DNA from: Verrucomicrobiia bacterium
GTDB lineage: Bacteria; Verrucomicrobiota; Verrucomicrobiia; Limisphaerales; JAUIHU01
Assembly (NCBI GenBank): GCA_030432175.1
Contig: JAUIHU010000266.1
Span: 1-6,432 of the forward strand
Direction: 5' to 3'
DNA: 6,432 nucleotides
The notes under the pieces: generated by a model
Seen by the model: the letters and a program-made list of their open reading frames with translations, nothing else
The model's database searches: none
What the model was told of the DNA's origin: nothing
Made by a program: the position numbers and the translations under genes
Shown here: positions 1-6,432 of the stretch, piece after piece
How positions within the stretch are numbered: position 1 is the stretch's first letter
How the letters are laid out: the number at the start of each line of letters is the position of its first letter

Positions 1-349
1 AGCTGGAGCTGTTGCTGTAAAATCCATCATTCACATTGATGGCGTCATGGAAACCTCCGGGTTGAAAATTTGAACTGGCAAAGGCCATGGTTCCATAAAA
101 GCTGAGAGCCTCATTATCCGGAACCAAACCACCAGGGAAAGGATCATTAAATGCGCCATTATTGCCATCCCAGGAAATGGAAAACCCGGGTTCCGGAGTC
201 AAAACGACCCTCGGGTGTTGAGCTAAAAGTTGAACTGGCGCAATTGTAGCCAGACAAAACATGCCGGTCACCAGCGGCCCTGGCTGCAACCAGTTTGACT
301 TAGCGCTGGTGAGCGCAGACCGCTTGAGGAACTTGGAAAGCGATTTCAT
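1..349 (-). CDS. Secreted protein with discoidin-like module, N-terminal fragment (partial)
   Basis: The frame opens at ATG 349..347 and stays open to the window edge, giving 116 residues; the rest lies outside. The N-terminus is a probable signal peptide: a basic stretch (MKSLSKFLKR) followed by a hydrophobic run at about residues 26-43, with a likely cleavage site at LLA|QHP (43/44). The mature part begins with a Gly/Asn/Pro-rich segment (around SWDGNNG). At about residues 104-116 it reaches VNDGFYSNSSS, which closely resembles INDGHYGNGSSW in the discoidin-like module of the sensor kinase in this window. Such modules in planctomycete and verrucomicrobial exported proteins are thought to bind carbohydrate or surfaces. 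The full protein may carry LamG-like or other modules, but this cannot be seen. The ribosome binding site is weak (AGAAG about 12 nt upstream). The export call is fairly sure; the function is unknown. Confidence 0.75.
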   Translation of the reverse strand, partial: MKSLSKFLKRSALTSAKSNWLQPGPLVTGMFCLATIAPVQLLAQHPRVVLTPEPGFSISWDGNNGAFNDPFPGGLVPDNEALSFYGTMAFASSNFQPGGFHDAINVNDGFYSNSSS

Positions 350-520
350 AAAGAATCAATCTTCTGAACGAACTTAACACGCCAAACTCAAATCCGATGC
401 ATGAGTCCAGCTTATGTACATTAGTTGTGGAATACTCACAAAATAGCCTCTTCATCGTGTCAAGCTCAATACCCCCGTTTGGGTGAACTCATTCCAGTCA
501 AATCCCTTACAAGAATCCAA
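350..520 (-). promoter_or_regulatory. Intergenic gap with weak promoter candidates for the secreted-protein gene
   Basis: This 171-nt gap separates the lipid kinase stop from the start of the secreted-protein gene. On the minus strand a perfect -35-like TTGACA lies at 463..458, but the hexamer 17 nt further on (TGTGAG, 440..435) is a poor -10. A second weak pair is TTGTGA (441..436) with TACATA (418..413), also 17 nt apart. Neither is convincing, and PVC promoters are poorly described. I see no stem followed by a T-run after the lipid kinase stop, so read-through from the upstream genes is possible. No small gene or RNA was recognised here. Confidence 0.25.
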
Positions 521-1414
521 TCATCCAAACACTCTTAAAGCGCCCGGCAAAACTTCCGCTTCAAAAGGAACTCCGGCCTTGAGTTCTCCATCAATGGTTA
601 AAACGTCGTTAGATTCTTGATGAATGCAAAATTCACGGACTTTTCTGAATTCCACGATTTCCATTCCCAAATGAGATCCATCAAAAATGCGAGCAAATAG
701 TTTTAACATCTGCCAACGGGTTGCCTTTCGAATCAGGATCACATCTAACACTCCATCCCCATGGTCAGCTCCCGGCGCAACTTGCATTCCTTTGCCGGTG
801 AACTTCGTGTTGCAAACTAATACAAAATAAAAATCTTCTTCAATCCATTCACCATCCATTCTCAGGCGGATCCGACGCTTTCTGGCTTTCATGATAAAAA
901 TCAATGCAGCGACAGAATATCGCGTTGGACCCAGAATGCGCAGTTTCTCCGCCAGTTGATTAATATCCGTCACAGTCCCCCATCCAATGACGTTTACGCT
1001 ATAGAAAGTTTGTCCTCGTTGCTGAATCCGAATCACGTCCAGCGGAGAAACATTTTGATTCAATATCTTGTGCGCGGCCGCAATCGGATCCAACACATTT
1101 AAATGCTGATGGAAGGCATTCCCCGTTCCCGCAGGAATGACTCCAACTGGAACGGAATCAGGCTCGGTCCGCTGCATTAGACCAGAGACAACTTCATGGA
1201 TCGCCCCATCTCCTCCAATAACGATCAACCCGGAAGATGAATTTAAATCCAAATCTCTTGCCAATTCAGCTGCATGTCCTGAATATCGAGTCAGATGCAT
1301 ATCCCCTTCAAATCCCGCGCGCTGAAAGACTGATTGAACTGATTTGTAAATTAGCTCCCCTCGACGCCGACCGCTATTCGGGTTGACGATAAATGTGAAC
1401 TTCCGGCCTGACAT
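521..1414 (-). CDS. Diacylglycerol/sphingosine kinase-family lipid kinase
   Basis: This 297-residue protein belongs to the diacylglycerol kinase catalytic superfamily (DgkB, YegS, sphingosine and ceramide kinases), which transfers phosphate from ATP to a lipid hydroxyl at the membrane's inner face. The start is chosen at ATG 1414, so that the opening beta strand and nucleotide motif (FIVNPNSG, 7-15) sit as usual; a TTG at 1447 would add 11 residues encoded partly inside the inverted repeat. GGDG lies at 67-70 (catalytic-type Asp69), but the next residue is Ala, not the usual bacterial Thr. PAGTGNA is at 94-100, GWGTVTD at 144-150, and the C-terminal TIDGEL motif at 273-278. HEVVSGLM, PAGTGNA and the segment around 144-170 look more like eukaryotic sphingosine kinases than DgkB. 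There is no signal peptide or membrane helix, so it is cytosolic or peripheral. Its ATG is 50 nt after the kinase stop, with no clear Shine-Dalgarno. The fold is certain; the substrate is not. Confidence 0.9.
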   Translation of the reverse strand: MSGRKFTFIVNPNSGRRRGELIYKSVQSVFQRAGFEGDMHLTRYSGHAAELARDLDLNSSSGLIVIGGDGAIHEVVSGLMQRTEPDSVPVGVIPAGTGNAFHQHLNVLDPIAAAHKILNQNVSPLDVIRIQQRGQTFYSVNVIGWGTVTDINQLAEKLRILGPTRYSVAALIFIMKARKRRIRLRMDGEWIEEDFYFVLVCNTKFTGKGMQVAPGADHGDGVLDVILIRKATRWQMLKLFARIFDGSHLGMEIVEFRKVREFCIHQESNDVLTIDGELKAGVPFEAEVLPGALRVFG

Positions 1415-1435
1415 ATATGTTGTTTCGAAGTAGAG

Positions 1436-1506
1436 GGGGTCAGTCAAAGAATTTTGACATTATTTTAGGCATGGCTAACTTTAGTCAAGATTCTTTGACT
1501 GACCCC
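1436..1506. repeat. 23-bp inverted repeat, REP/RAYT-like palindromic element
   Basis: The left arm is 1436..1458 (starts GGGGTCAGTCAAAG) and the right arm 1484..1506 (ends CTTTGACTGACCCC). They pair over 23 positions with one mismatch (1453/1489) around a 25-nt loop (1459-1483). The outer GGGGTCAG and the flanking TATTTTAA recall palindromic elements mobilised by REP-associated tyrosine transposases (Y1_Tnp family); this likeness is from memory and no transposase is in the window. The element lies between two genes of the same direction, contains the sensor kinase's stop codon in its loop and encodes that protein's last residues. On the minus strand no T-run follows the second arm, so it is not a standard intrinsic terminator for the kinase mRNA, although a stem this long could stabilise the upstream message or lower expression of the lipid kinase. 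Confidence 0.85.
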
Positions 1507-4500
1507 TATTTTAATTTTTAAACCACGACCCGATTCTGTTTCTATTTTCAAATCCCCTTCAAGACTACTCGCTCGACTTTTCATATTATTCAATCCGTTG
1601 CCGGTTGTCTGGCCAATTTCGTTTTGGATCCCGATACCATTGTCTTCTATAGTGAGTTCAAACAGGTTATCCAATGCTCGCAATCGTATCCAGACCTGGT
1701 TCGCCTGGGAGTGTTTGACAACGTTGTTGAGAGCTTCTTTAACAATCAGCAAAAGGTTGTGCCGGCGTTCAGCGGACAAATTCCAGTCAGGCAAGTTGTC
1801 CGGGATATCGACTCGACATCGGATTTCGAAGCGTGAGAGAAAGTCAGTTGCGTACTTGGGAATGTAGGTTGCCAGGCTGTCCAGGGAGTCGTTTCCCGGG
1901 TTGAGAGTCCAGACAATAGAGTCCATGGATTGCACAATCTCATGCGAAGTGGCGCTCATTTGCTGAATCTCTTCATGCGCCGGATGATCAGGTTCCAGTT
2001 TTTTCTCTGCAAATTCGCAGAGCCAACTGATATGAGTCAGGCCAGAACCAAGATCATCATGAATATCTTTCGCAATGCGGCTGCGTTCCTGTTCCAAAGC
2101 TCTCTCTTTTTCCAGTCCTGTTGCGCGGTCTCGCAATTTCTTGAAAGACACCTTTCTGACAGCCCAAATCGAACCACCCAACACGGTGGAAATCCAGGTG
2201 ATTTGGAACCAGAATGTTTGGTACCAATACGCGGGCACACTAAACGCAAAGGAAACCGGCTCGACGCTCCAGACCCCATCGTTGTTACTTCCAAGAACTT
2301 CAAATTCATAGCTCCCTGGCGGCAAAGATGAATAAACTACCTTGCGCTCATCACGAACAGACATCCATTCGGTGTTCAGTCCTCTCAATCGATATCTATA
2401 CTGGTTGCGTTCCGGCGCAACAAGACTCAATGCGTCAAAATGAAATTCAATGCGCCTAGTTCCTGGCGGGATTTCCACACCGGGAGTGAATACTTGCGGT
2501 TGATCATTTTTTGTTTCGTTGGCTGGAACGTCGAGATTGATCACACGACTCATCCAGACCTGATCGTCCAACCATATAGAATCAATCCAGACCAGTGGCA
2601 GAACGGGATTGATTTCAATAGTGTCTGGTTGAATTCGGACAATCCCCTGCACGGTTGAGAACCAGAGTTCACCTGATTGTGTTTTGAGTCCTGCTGGATG
2701 AAATCCTCCGGTGCACTCCACAGCTTCCAATCCTTCGGCTCTCCCTAAAACCAGGGAATCTAATTGGTTCAATTTTCCCTTAAGAAACTGTTCCAGCTTT
2801 TGTCGCTCCAATCTGAAAATTCCACGATTGGACCCCAACCATAAATGTCCGCTTTCATCTTCCAGGATCTGAGAAATAAAGGAGTCTTCTAATCCATTAT
2901 TTTGTGTTAATGAAACGAAGCTATCCTCATTGACCCTACAACTCAAACCATGCGCTGTTCCAATCCAGAGTAATCCAAGGGAGTCTTCGTACATACACCG
3001 CACTGCTCGGCTGCCCAATCCTTGTTGGCGATCATAAAACCGGAATACGCCGTCTTCGAATAGCGCCAAACCCTCCGCAGCTGTGCCGATCCAGATTCGC
3101 CCATTTTGATCTTCCAGAATGCTGGTGATGGATTGAGGGCTGGATCCATCTCGGCTTTCCACAGCGTTAAACTCTCCATTCACATACCTGCACAATCCTC
3201 CTTGAAATGTTCCAATCCACAATACACCTGTCTCATCGAACATCAGCGCCGTGATGTGATCATCGGTTAATCCATTGCGCGCCGCATGAAAATGTTCGAT
3301 TTTGTTTTCGCTCAATCGCATCACGCCATTACCCCAGGTCCCAATCCAAAGACTCCCGTCCGGACCTTCAGTGACGCTCCAGATGCATTCATTGTCGAGG
3401 AGGTAACTTAATGGAAATGCAGTGAATTCTCCTGAATCCCAGACATTGAGCCCTCCGCAATTGGATCCCACCCATATTCGATGATCTTGAGTTTGTGTCA
3501 TCGACATCACTACCGGATGGGAGAGTCCGGCTTCAAAGCCATAAGACCTGGCTTTTCGAGGTTTCAATCGCATTAGACCACCTCCGTTGGATCCCAACCA
3601 GATATTCCCCTCGCGATCTTCAATCAATGCGCGGATCGAGTTGCTGGCTAAACCATTCTCTGTGGTCAGTGTTAGAAAATCGCCATCCCTCCATCGCAAA
3701 ACGCCTCCCGACGAGGAGCCGATCCAAACATCTCCGTTTTTTGACTCCAGAATTTCCCATACGGTATCAGTGATCAGTGTCTGGCTCAGGTCCAATGCCG
3801 TGATCTCTCCATCCTGTTCCAAACGCGCCACATAGGCGTTTGCGCCCCCGATCCAAGTAGAACCATTGCTTCCGGGCGCCATGGCAAAGAGTGATGAGAA
3901 AAGAGCGGGCTCACCAATGAAAGGTGGTGGGAGCGCCTGGTCGTTCTGAATGTATAATAGTGTTGTTCTTGGAGTAAGCGCATAAGCTGTGGAGTGATCC
4001 TGAGGCGCCACTTGCAGGTAGGGTTGTCGTGTAAATGAGTATTCACCGGAGTAGTCCAGCCAGGCTTTATTGCGGTAAAGATAGAGTCCGTTCATCGCTC
4101 CCATCCAGACACTTTGATCCGGGCCTACAGCAAGACTGAGCGTCGCCGGTTGGGTCTCCAAATCAGGAATCAGTTCAGCTTCAAATCGCCCTTCTTTTAA
4201 GGTGACTAAACCTCCTTCAGTCCCCACCCATAAAACTCCGGATTCCTGCTCTGCCAAAGCTGTAATGCGAGGGCTGGGCATTCCATCGGCATCATCGAAC
4301 AATTCAAAATCCACTCCATCAAATCGAACCAAACCACTGAGTGTACCAATCCATAAGTACCCGTCCTTTGATTGGAGGATTGAAGTTACGTTGTTGTTGG
4401 GCAAGCCGTGTTCGGTTCTCCAGTTGTCGATGACGTATTCAGTATGTCCTTGCCTGGGTGGATCCTGCACGACTGTGCTGAACGGAGCAAAGCGATTGAT

Positions 4501-5127
4501 GGCCAGTGTAGAAACCGGATTCAGCCCAAGAAACTGATTGTCAAATCCCATTGGTCGTCGATTTTCGGAAGAGGCTACCTCTTGCCATTCATTCTTCTCC
4601 AGCTCAACTTCTATTCGGTATTCGGTGATTAATCGATCGACAAAATTACCTTCTCGATCCCGACTCCAAACGATGCGCTTGATGCGAGTCGGTTCAGTTA
4701 ATTCGATTTCTACCCAACTATTGTTGATATTATCTGCAATCCAGCTACTGCCATTGCCGTAATGACCATCATTGATTCCTGATAACTGGTGAATCTGGTA
4801 GCCGGGAAGCGATCCGGAAGCAGTGACCTGTGCGCCAGAACTGGCCAATGCGACGTTGATGGGTGGTTGCGTGTCGGTCCAGATTTCCAATTCATCAATG
4901 CACGGCTCACCGTGGTTGGTTTCCAGAATGGTCATCCGAACTTTTTTTGCCAATACTGGTGCGAGTTCCTCCACATTCCGACGCGGATGAACCGGTGGAA
5001 GAAGTTCCGATGTTTCCGGATGTGATAGTTCCTGCCCCGCGAGTGAGCCAACAAAAAAAACGGCCATCCATACTTCCTTTGACAGAAGATATGAAATGGC
5101 CTGCGAAGCTGGAAAACGTTGAACCAT
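1465..5127 (-). CDS. Two-propeller sensor histidine kinase with N-terminal discoidin-like module
   Basis: A 1220-residue one-pass membrane sensor kinase. Parts in order: signal peptide (about 1-33, hydrophobic MAVFFVGSLAG); discoidin-like module (about 55-215, with INDGHYGNGSSW and WVEIEL) resembling that of PVC DUF1549/DUF1553 proteins; propeller repeats (about 232-835) with 13 clear xLWIGT-type motifs (e.g. 258, 299, 509, 593, 636, 678, 720, 762) plus one decayed blade near 374-393, fitting two seven-bladed propellers; Y_Y_Y domain (about 890-965); membrane helix (about 968-990); HisKA_3 with phospho-acceptor His1023 in DIHDDLG; HATPase with N-box KEALNN (1130-1135), DNGIGI (1162-1167) and GNGLNN (1176-1181). 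It is a NarX/HPK7-type kinase; such kinases normally phosphorylate LuxR-type response regulators, but none is present here, and it has no receiver domain. The start at ATG 5127 overlaps the upstream stop; ATG 5067 is an alternative. The last 13 or so residues come from the inverted repeat. The ligand is unknown; related two-propeller sensors of Bacteroidetes detect glycans. Confidence 0.95.
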   Translation of the reverse strand: MVQRFPASQAISYLLSKEVWMAVFFVGSLAGQELSHPETSELLPPVHPRRNVEELAPVLAKKVRMTILETNHGEPCIDELEIWTDTQPPINVALASSGAQVTASGSLPGYQIHQLSGINDGHYGNGSSWIADNINNSWVEIELTEPTRIKRIVWSRDREGNFVDRLITEYRIEVELEKNEWQEVASSENRRPMGFDNQFLGLNPVSTLAINRFAPFSTVVQDPPRQGHTEYVIDNWRTEHGLPNNNVTSILQSKDGYLWIGTLSGLVRFDGVDFELFDDADGMPSPRITALAEQESGVLWVGTEGGLVTLKEGRFEAELIPDLETQPATLSLAVGPDQSVWMGAMNGLYLYRNKAWLDYSGEYSFTRQPYLQVAPQDHSTAYALTPRTTLLYIQNDQALPPPFIGEPALFSSLFAMAPGSNGSTWIGGANAYVARLEQDGEITALDLSQTLITDTVWEILESKNGDVWIGSSSGGVLRWRDGDFLTLTTENGLASNSIRALIEDREGNIWLGSNGGGLMRLKPRKARSYGFEAGLSHPVVMSMTQTQDHRIWVGSNCGGLNVWDSGEFTAFPLSYLLDNECIWSVTEGPDGSLWIGTWGNGVMRLSENKIEHFHAARNGLTDDHITALMFDETGVLWIGTFQGGLCRYVNGEFNAVESRDGSSPQSITSILEDQNGRIWIGTAAEGLALFEDGVFRFYDRQQGLGSRAVRCMYEDSLGLLWIGTAHGLSCRVNEDSFVSLTQNNGLEDSFISQILEDESGHLWLGSNRGIFRLERQKLEQFLKGKLNQLDSLVLGRAEGLEAVECTGGFHPAGLKTQSGELWFSTVQGIVRIQPDTIEINPVLPLVWIDSIWLDDQVWMSRVINLDVPANETKNDQPQVFTPGVEIPPGTRRIEFHFDALSLVAPERNQYRYRLRGLNTEWMSVRDERKVVYSSLPPGSYEFEVLGSNNDGVWSVEPVSFAFSVPAYWYQTFWFQITWISTVLGGSIWAVRKVSFKKLRDRATGLEKERALEQERSRIAKDIHDDLGSGLTHISWLCEFAEKKLEPDHPAHEEIQQMSATSHEIVQSMDSIVWTLNPGNDSLDSLATYIPKYATDFLSRFEIRCRVDIPDNLPDWNLSAERRHNLLLIVKEALNNVVKHSQANQVWIRLRALDNLFELTIEDNGIGIQNEIGQTTGNGLNNMKSRASSLEGDLKIETESGRGLKIKIGVSQRILTKVSHA

Positions 5128-5129
5128 TA
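5065..5129 (-). promoter_or_regulatory. TAATG stop-start junction and competing start of the sensor kinase
   Basis: On the minus strand the stop TAA (5129..5127) of the propeller protein shares its last base with the ATG (5127..5125) of the kinase. This is a typical arrangement for re-initiation and translational coupling, and no Shine-Dalgarno precedes that ATG. Sixty bases downstream, in frame, ATG 5067..5065 is preceded by AAAGGAAG (5080..5073), a good Shine-Dalgarno with its AGGA 7 nt from the start. Starting there would leave a signal peptide with no basic n-region (MAVFFVGSLAG), whereas the 5127 start provides Arg4 and Lys17. I prefer 5127. A TTG at 5157 is a weaker option. Confidence 0.6.
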
Positions 5130-6432
5130 AGGCTGCAGGTGAACCAGGTTGTAACAAACTTTTGTGTTCAAGAGCCCTTTACCGGTTGGCGTTTTGAGTC
5201 CTTTGAAGTTCATTTCATAAACATAACCCGCTTTGAGATCGGCGCAGTCCAGAACGACTTCCATCGTTTTTCCATCCTGACTCAGTTGAATTGATTTTGG
5301 CGAAGCTACCTGTTGGTCTGTCTTGGGTGAGCCATAGCTTCGGTGGTATTTGAAGTAATAAGATTGAATGCTCACGGCGTCCGAGGCTAATGCGGTTTCC
5401 TCATCCACCGGCTCCGTGAATTCTATCTCATACCCGTCCTTTTTCAAACGGACATCCAACACATCCAAAGGAGTCTTACCGTTCCAGGTGACTTTCTGAA
5501 GTCCTTTGGATCCAGCCCACGACAGCGCGGTTTGTCCAATGTAAAGCGAGCCCGCTTCATCAAAAGCGATGCGGTTGATGCCTCGGCGCAATGGACCTCC
5601 ATCCAGCAACGGGATAGCCGCTCCCTGAAGTTTCCCATCCACCACATCCTGAGTCAGACGAATCAATCGAGCCACATTCATTTCTCCCACGAGCATCTGA
5701 CCTGCGAAAGGACCAAACTTACCGCCGGTAGTATCACAAAGTGGCTGGGTCGGAGAGTTGGCCAGCGTGCCTTGCGGGAAAAGGTAAGCCGCGCGTGTGC
5801 GCATGGCGTCCAATTCCTCGACTGGAATAGTCAGCGGATCACGAGTCCAACCTTCTTTCCAGACCAATGAAGCCGGGTGCCCGTAGAAATTGCCAGGCTC
5901 AACATGAAAGCATTTGCTAGTGCCTAACCAATCCCCCTGGTTATCGGTGACGTGCAGCCGTCCATCCAGATCGAAGCCCATTCCATTGGGTGAACGAAAT
6001 CCGGGAGCAATCGGAGTCATTTCCCCTTCCGGTGAGACTTTCAAAACCCAGCCCCGATAGGGTGTTCGAGAATACATGCGTCCGGCGGTATTCTTCACCT
6101 TACCCCACGGTTCATTGTAGAATTTTTCCCTGGGCAATCCGATATCAATGAACTCCCCACGCACTTCCTTGCGAACACTGGCTCCGTTGGAGGCCAGGTT
6201 GAGGGAAATGTAGAAGTTGCCTTCGTTGTCACGGATCGGCCCAAATGCAAATTCGTGATAGTTGCCTGTCATCCCGAATCCGTCATAGAGCGTCGAGTAA
6301 AGATCGGCCGTTCCGTCCAGGTCGAGATCCAGAATCCGCGTCATTTCCGGGCGCTGCACTACCACCACTTCGGAATCACTCACAGCCACCAAACCCAAAG
6401 GCTCTTGCAACCCCTCCGCAAACATCCGCCAC
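5127..6432 (-). CDS. Sorbosone-dehydrogenase-like beta-propeller protein with C-terminal Ig-like domain (partial, N-terminus missing)
   Basis: The frame is open to the window edge: codons for Trp and Arg precede the first visible Met (ATG 6425), so that Met is probably internal and the true start with its signal peptide is outside. Numbering from it, residues 1-315 form a propeller of the PVC family related to glucose/sorbosone dehydrogenases (DUF7133-like). Diagnostic segments are GLQEPLGL (5-12), NYHEFAFGP (55-63), RSPNGMGFDLDGRL (144-157), TDNQGDW (160-166), PGNFYGHPAS (177-186) and SLYIGQT (293-299). Residues of about 316-430 look like an Ig-like (SbsA-type) domain, with EIEFTEPVD and YVYEMNF. 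Many relatives carry a haem-binding cytochrome c part or a ThuA domain; no CxxCH is seen here. The location is probably periplasmic or extracellular. Enzymatic activity, cofactor and substrate are unproven for this family. It is translationally coupled to the sensor kinase, so both are probably one operon whose promoter lies upstream of the window. Confidence 0.85.
   Translation of the reverse strand, partial: WRMFAEGLQEPLGLVAVSDSEVVVVQRPEMTRILDLDLDGTADLYSTLYDGFGMTGNYHEFAFGPIRDNEGNFYISLNLASNGASVRKEVRGEFIDIGLPREKFYNEPWGKVKNTAGRMYSRTPYRGWVLKVSPEGEMTPIAPGFRSPNGMGFDLDGRLHVTDNQGDWLGTSKCFHVEPGNFYGHPASLVWKEGWTRDPLTIPVEELDAMRTRAAYLFPQGTLANSPTQPLCDTTGGKFGPFAGQMLVGEMNVARLIRLTQDVVDGKLQGAAIPLLDGGPLRRGINRIAFDEAGSLYIGQTALSWAGSKGLQKVTWNGKTPLDVLDVRLKKDGYEIEFTEPVDEETALASDAVSIQSYYFKYHRSYGSPKTDQQVASPKSIQLSQDGKTMEVVLDCADLKAGYVYEMNFKGLKTPTGKGLLNTKVCYNLVHLQP

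Noticed and set aside
1415..1447. TTG 1447 as the lipid kinase start
   Set aside because: The extra 11 residues are encoded partly by the repeat arm, and ATG 1414 places the first conserved strand at the usual distance from the N-terminus.
1436..1506. The inverted repeat as an intrinsic terminator of the kinase transcript
   Set aside because: On the minus strand the second arm is followed by CTCTACTTCG rather than a T-run, the loop is long, and the stem is not GC-rich near the loop. A T-rich stretch follows only on the plus strand, where no gene ends.
2560..4400. Recurring AATCCA-type words across the kinase gene as a DNA repeat or CRISPR-like array
   Set aside because: They are the codons of the recurring WIGT propeller motif; spacing follows protein blades and the sequence between them diverges.
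4935..4955. Run of seven A on the coding strand (Ala-Lys-Lys) as a programmed frameshift site
   Set aside because: The reading frame continues normally through a coherent domain, and no alternative product or stimulatory stem is evident.
1137..5870. Plus-strand open frames, such as 1930..2331, 4202..4537, 4863..5294 and 5532..5870
   Set aside because: They lie opposite long minus-strand genes with clear domains, show no recognisable motifs and no convincing starts; they are shadow frames.
6300..6432. ATG 6425 as the true start of the propeller protein
   Set aside because: The frame is open upstream to the window edge (Arg and Trp codons), the Met falls within a conserved propeller strand, and no signal peptide follows it.

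Overview
All four genes in this window lie on the minus strand. Gene content points to the Planctomycetota-Verrucomicrobiota group, most likely a Verrucomicrobiota species. The reasons are a PVC-type sorbosone-dehydrogenase-like propeller (DUF7133-like), a discoidin-like module of the type found in planctomycete and verrucomicrobial DUF1549/DUF1553 proteins, a very large periplasmic two-propeller sensor kinase, and mostly weak Shine-Dalgarno signals. This placement rests on recognising families by eye, not on a search.

Layout in transcription order (right to left): (1) 6432..5127 is the C-terminal part of a secreted or periplasmic beta-propeller protein related to glucose/sorbosone dehydrogenases, with a C-terminal Ig-like domain; its N-terminus lies beyond the window. 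(2) 5127..1465 is a 1220-residue sensor histidine kinase. Its ATG overlaps the stop of the previous gene (TAATG), so the two are probably co-transcribed and translationally coupled. The order of parts is signal peptide, discoidin-like module, 14 propeller blades, Y_Y_Y domain, one membrane helix, HisKA_3, HATPase. (3) 1436..1506 is a nearly perfect 23-bp inverted repeat around a 25-nt loop. It resembles a REP/RAYT-type palindromic element and supplies the kinase's last codons and stop. (4) 1414..521 is a lipid kinase of the diacylglycerol/sphingosine kinase superfamily with unusually sphingosine-kinase-like motifs. (5) 520..350 is a gap with no clear terminator and only weak promoter candidates. 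(6) 349..1 is the N-terminus of a secreted protein that starts what looks like another discoidin-like module of the kind found at the front of the kinase.

Inferred working model: the kinase senses an extracellular or periplasmic ligand, perhaps a polysaccharide-derived one, through its discoidin and propeller parts and signals to a response regulator that is not in this window. The co-transcribed propeller protein and the downstream secreted protein may act on, or bind, the same kind of material. The lipid kinase may be a bystander in the transcription unit. The most unusual points are the repeat that has rewritten the kinase's C-terminus, the eukaryote-like sphingosine kinase features, and the discoidin module shared by a sensor and a nearby secreted protein.
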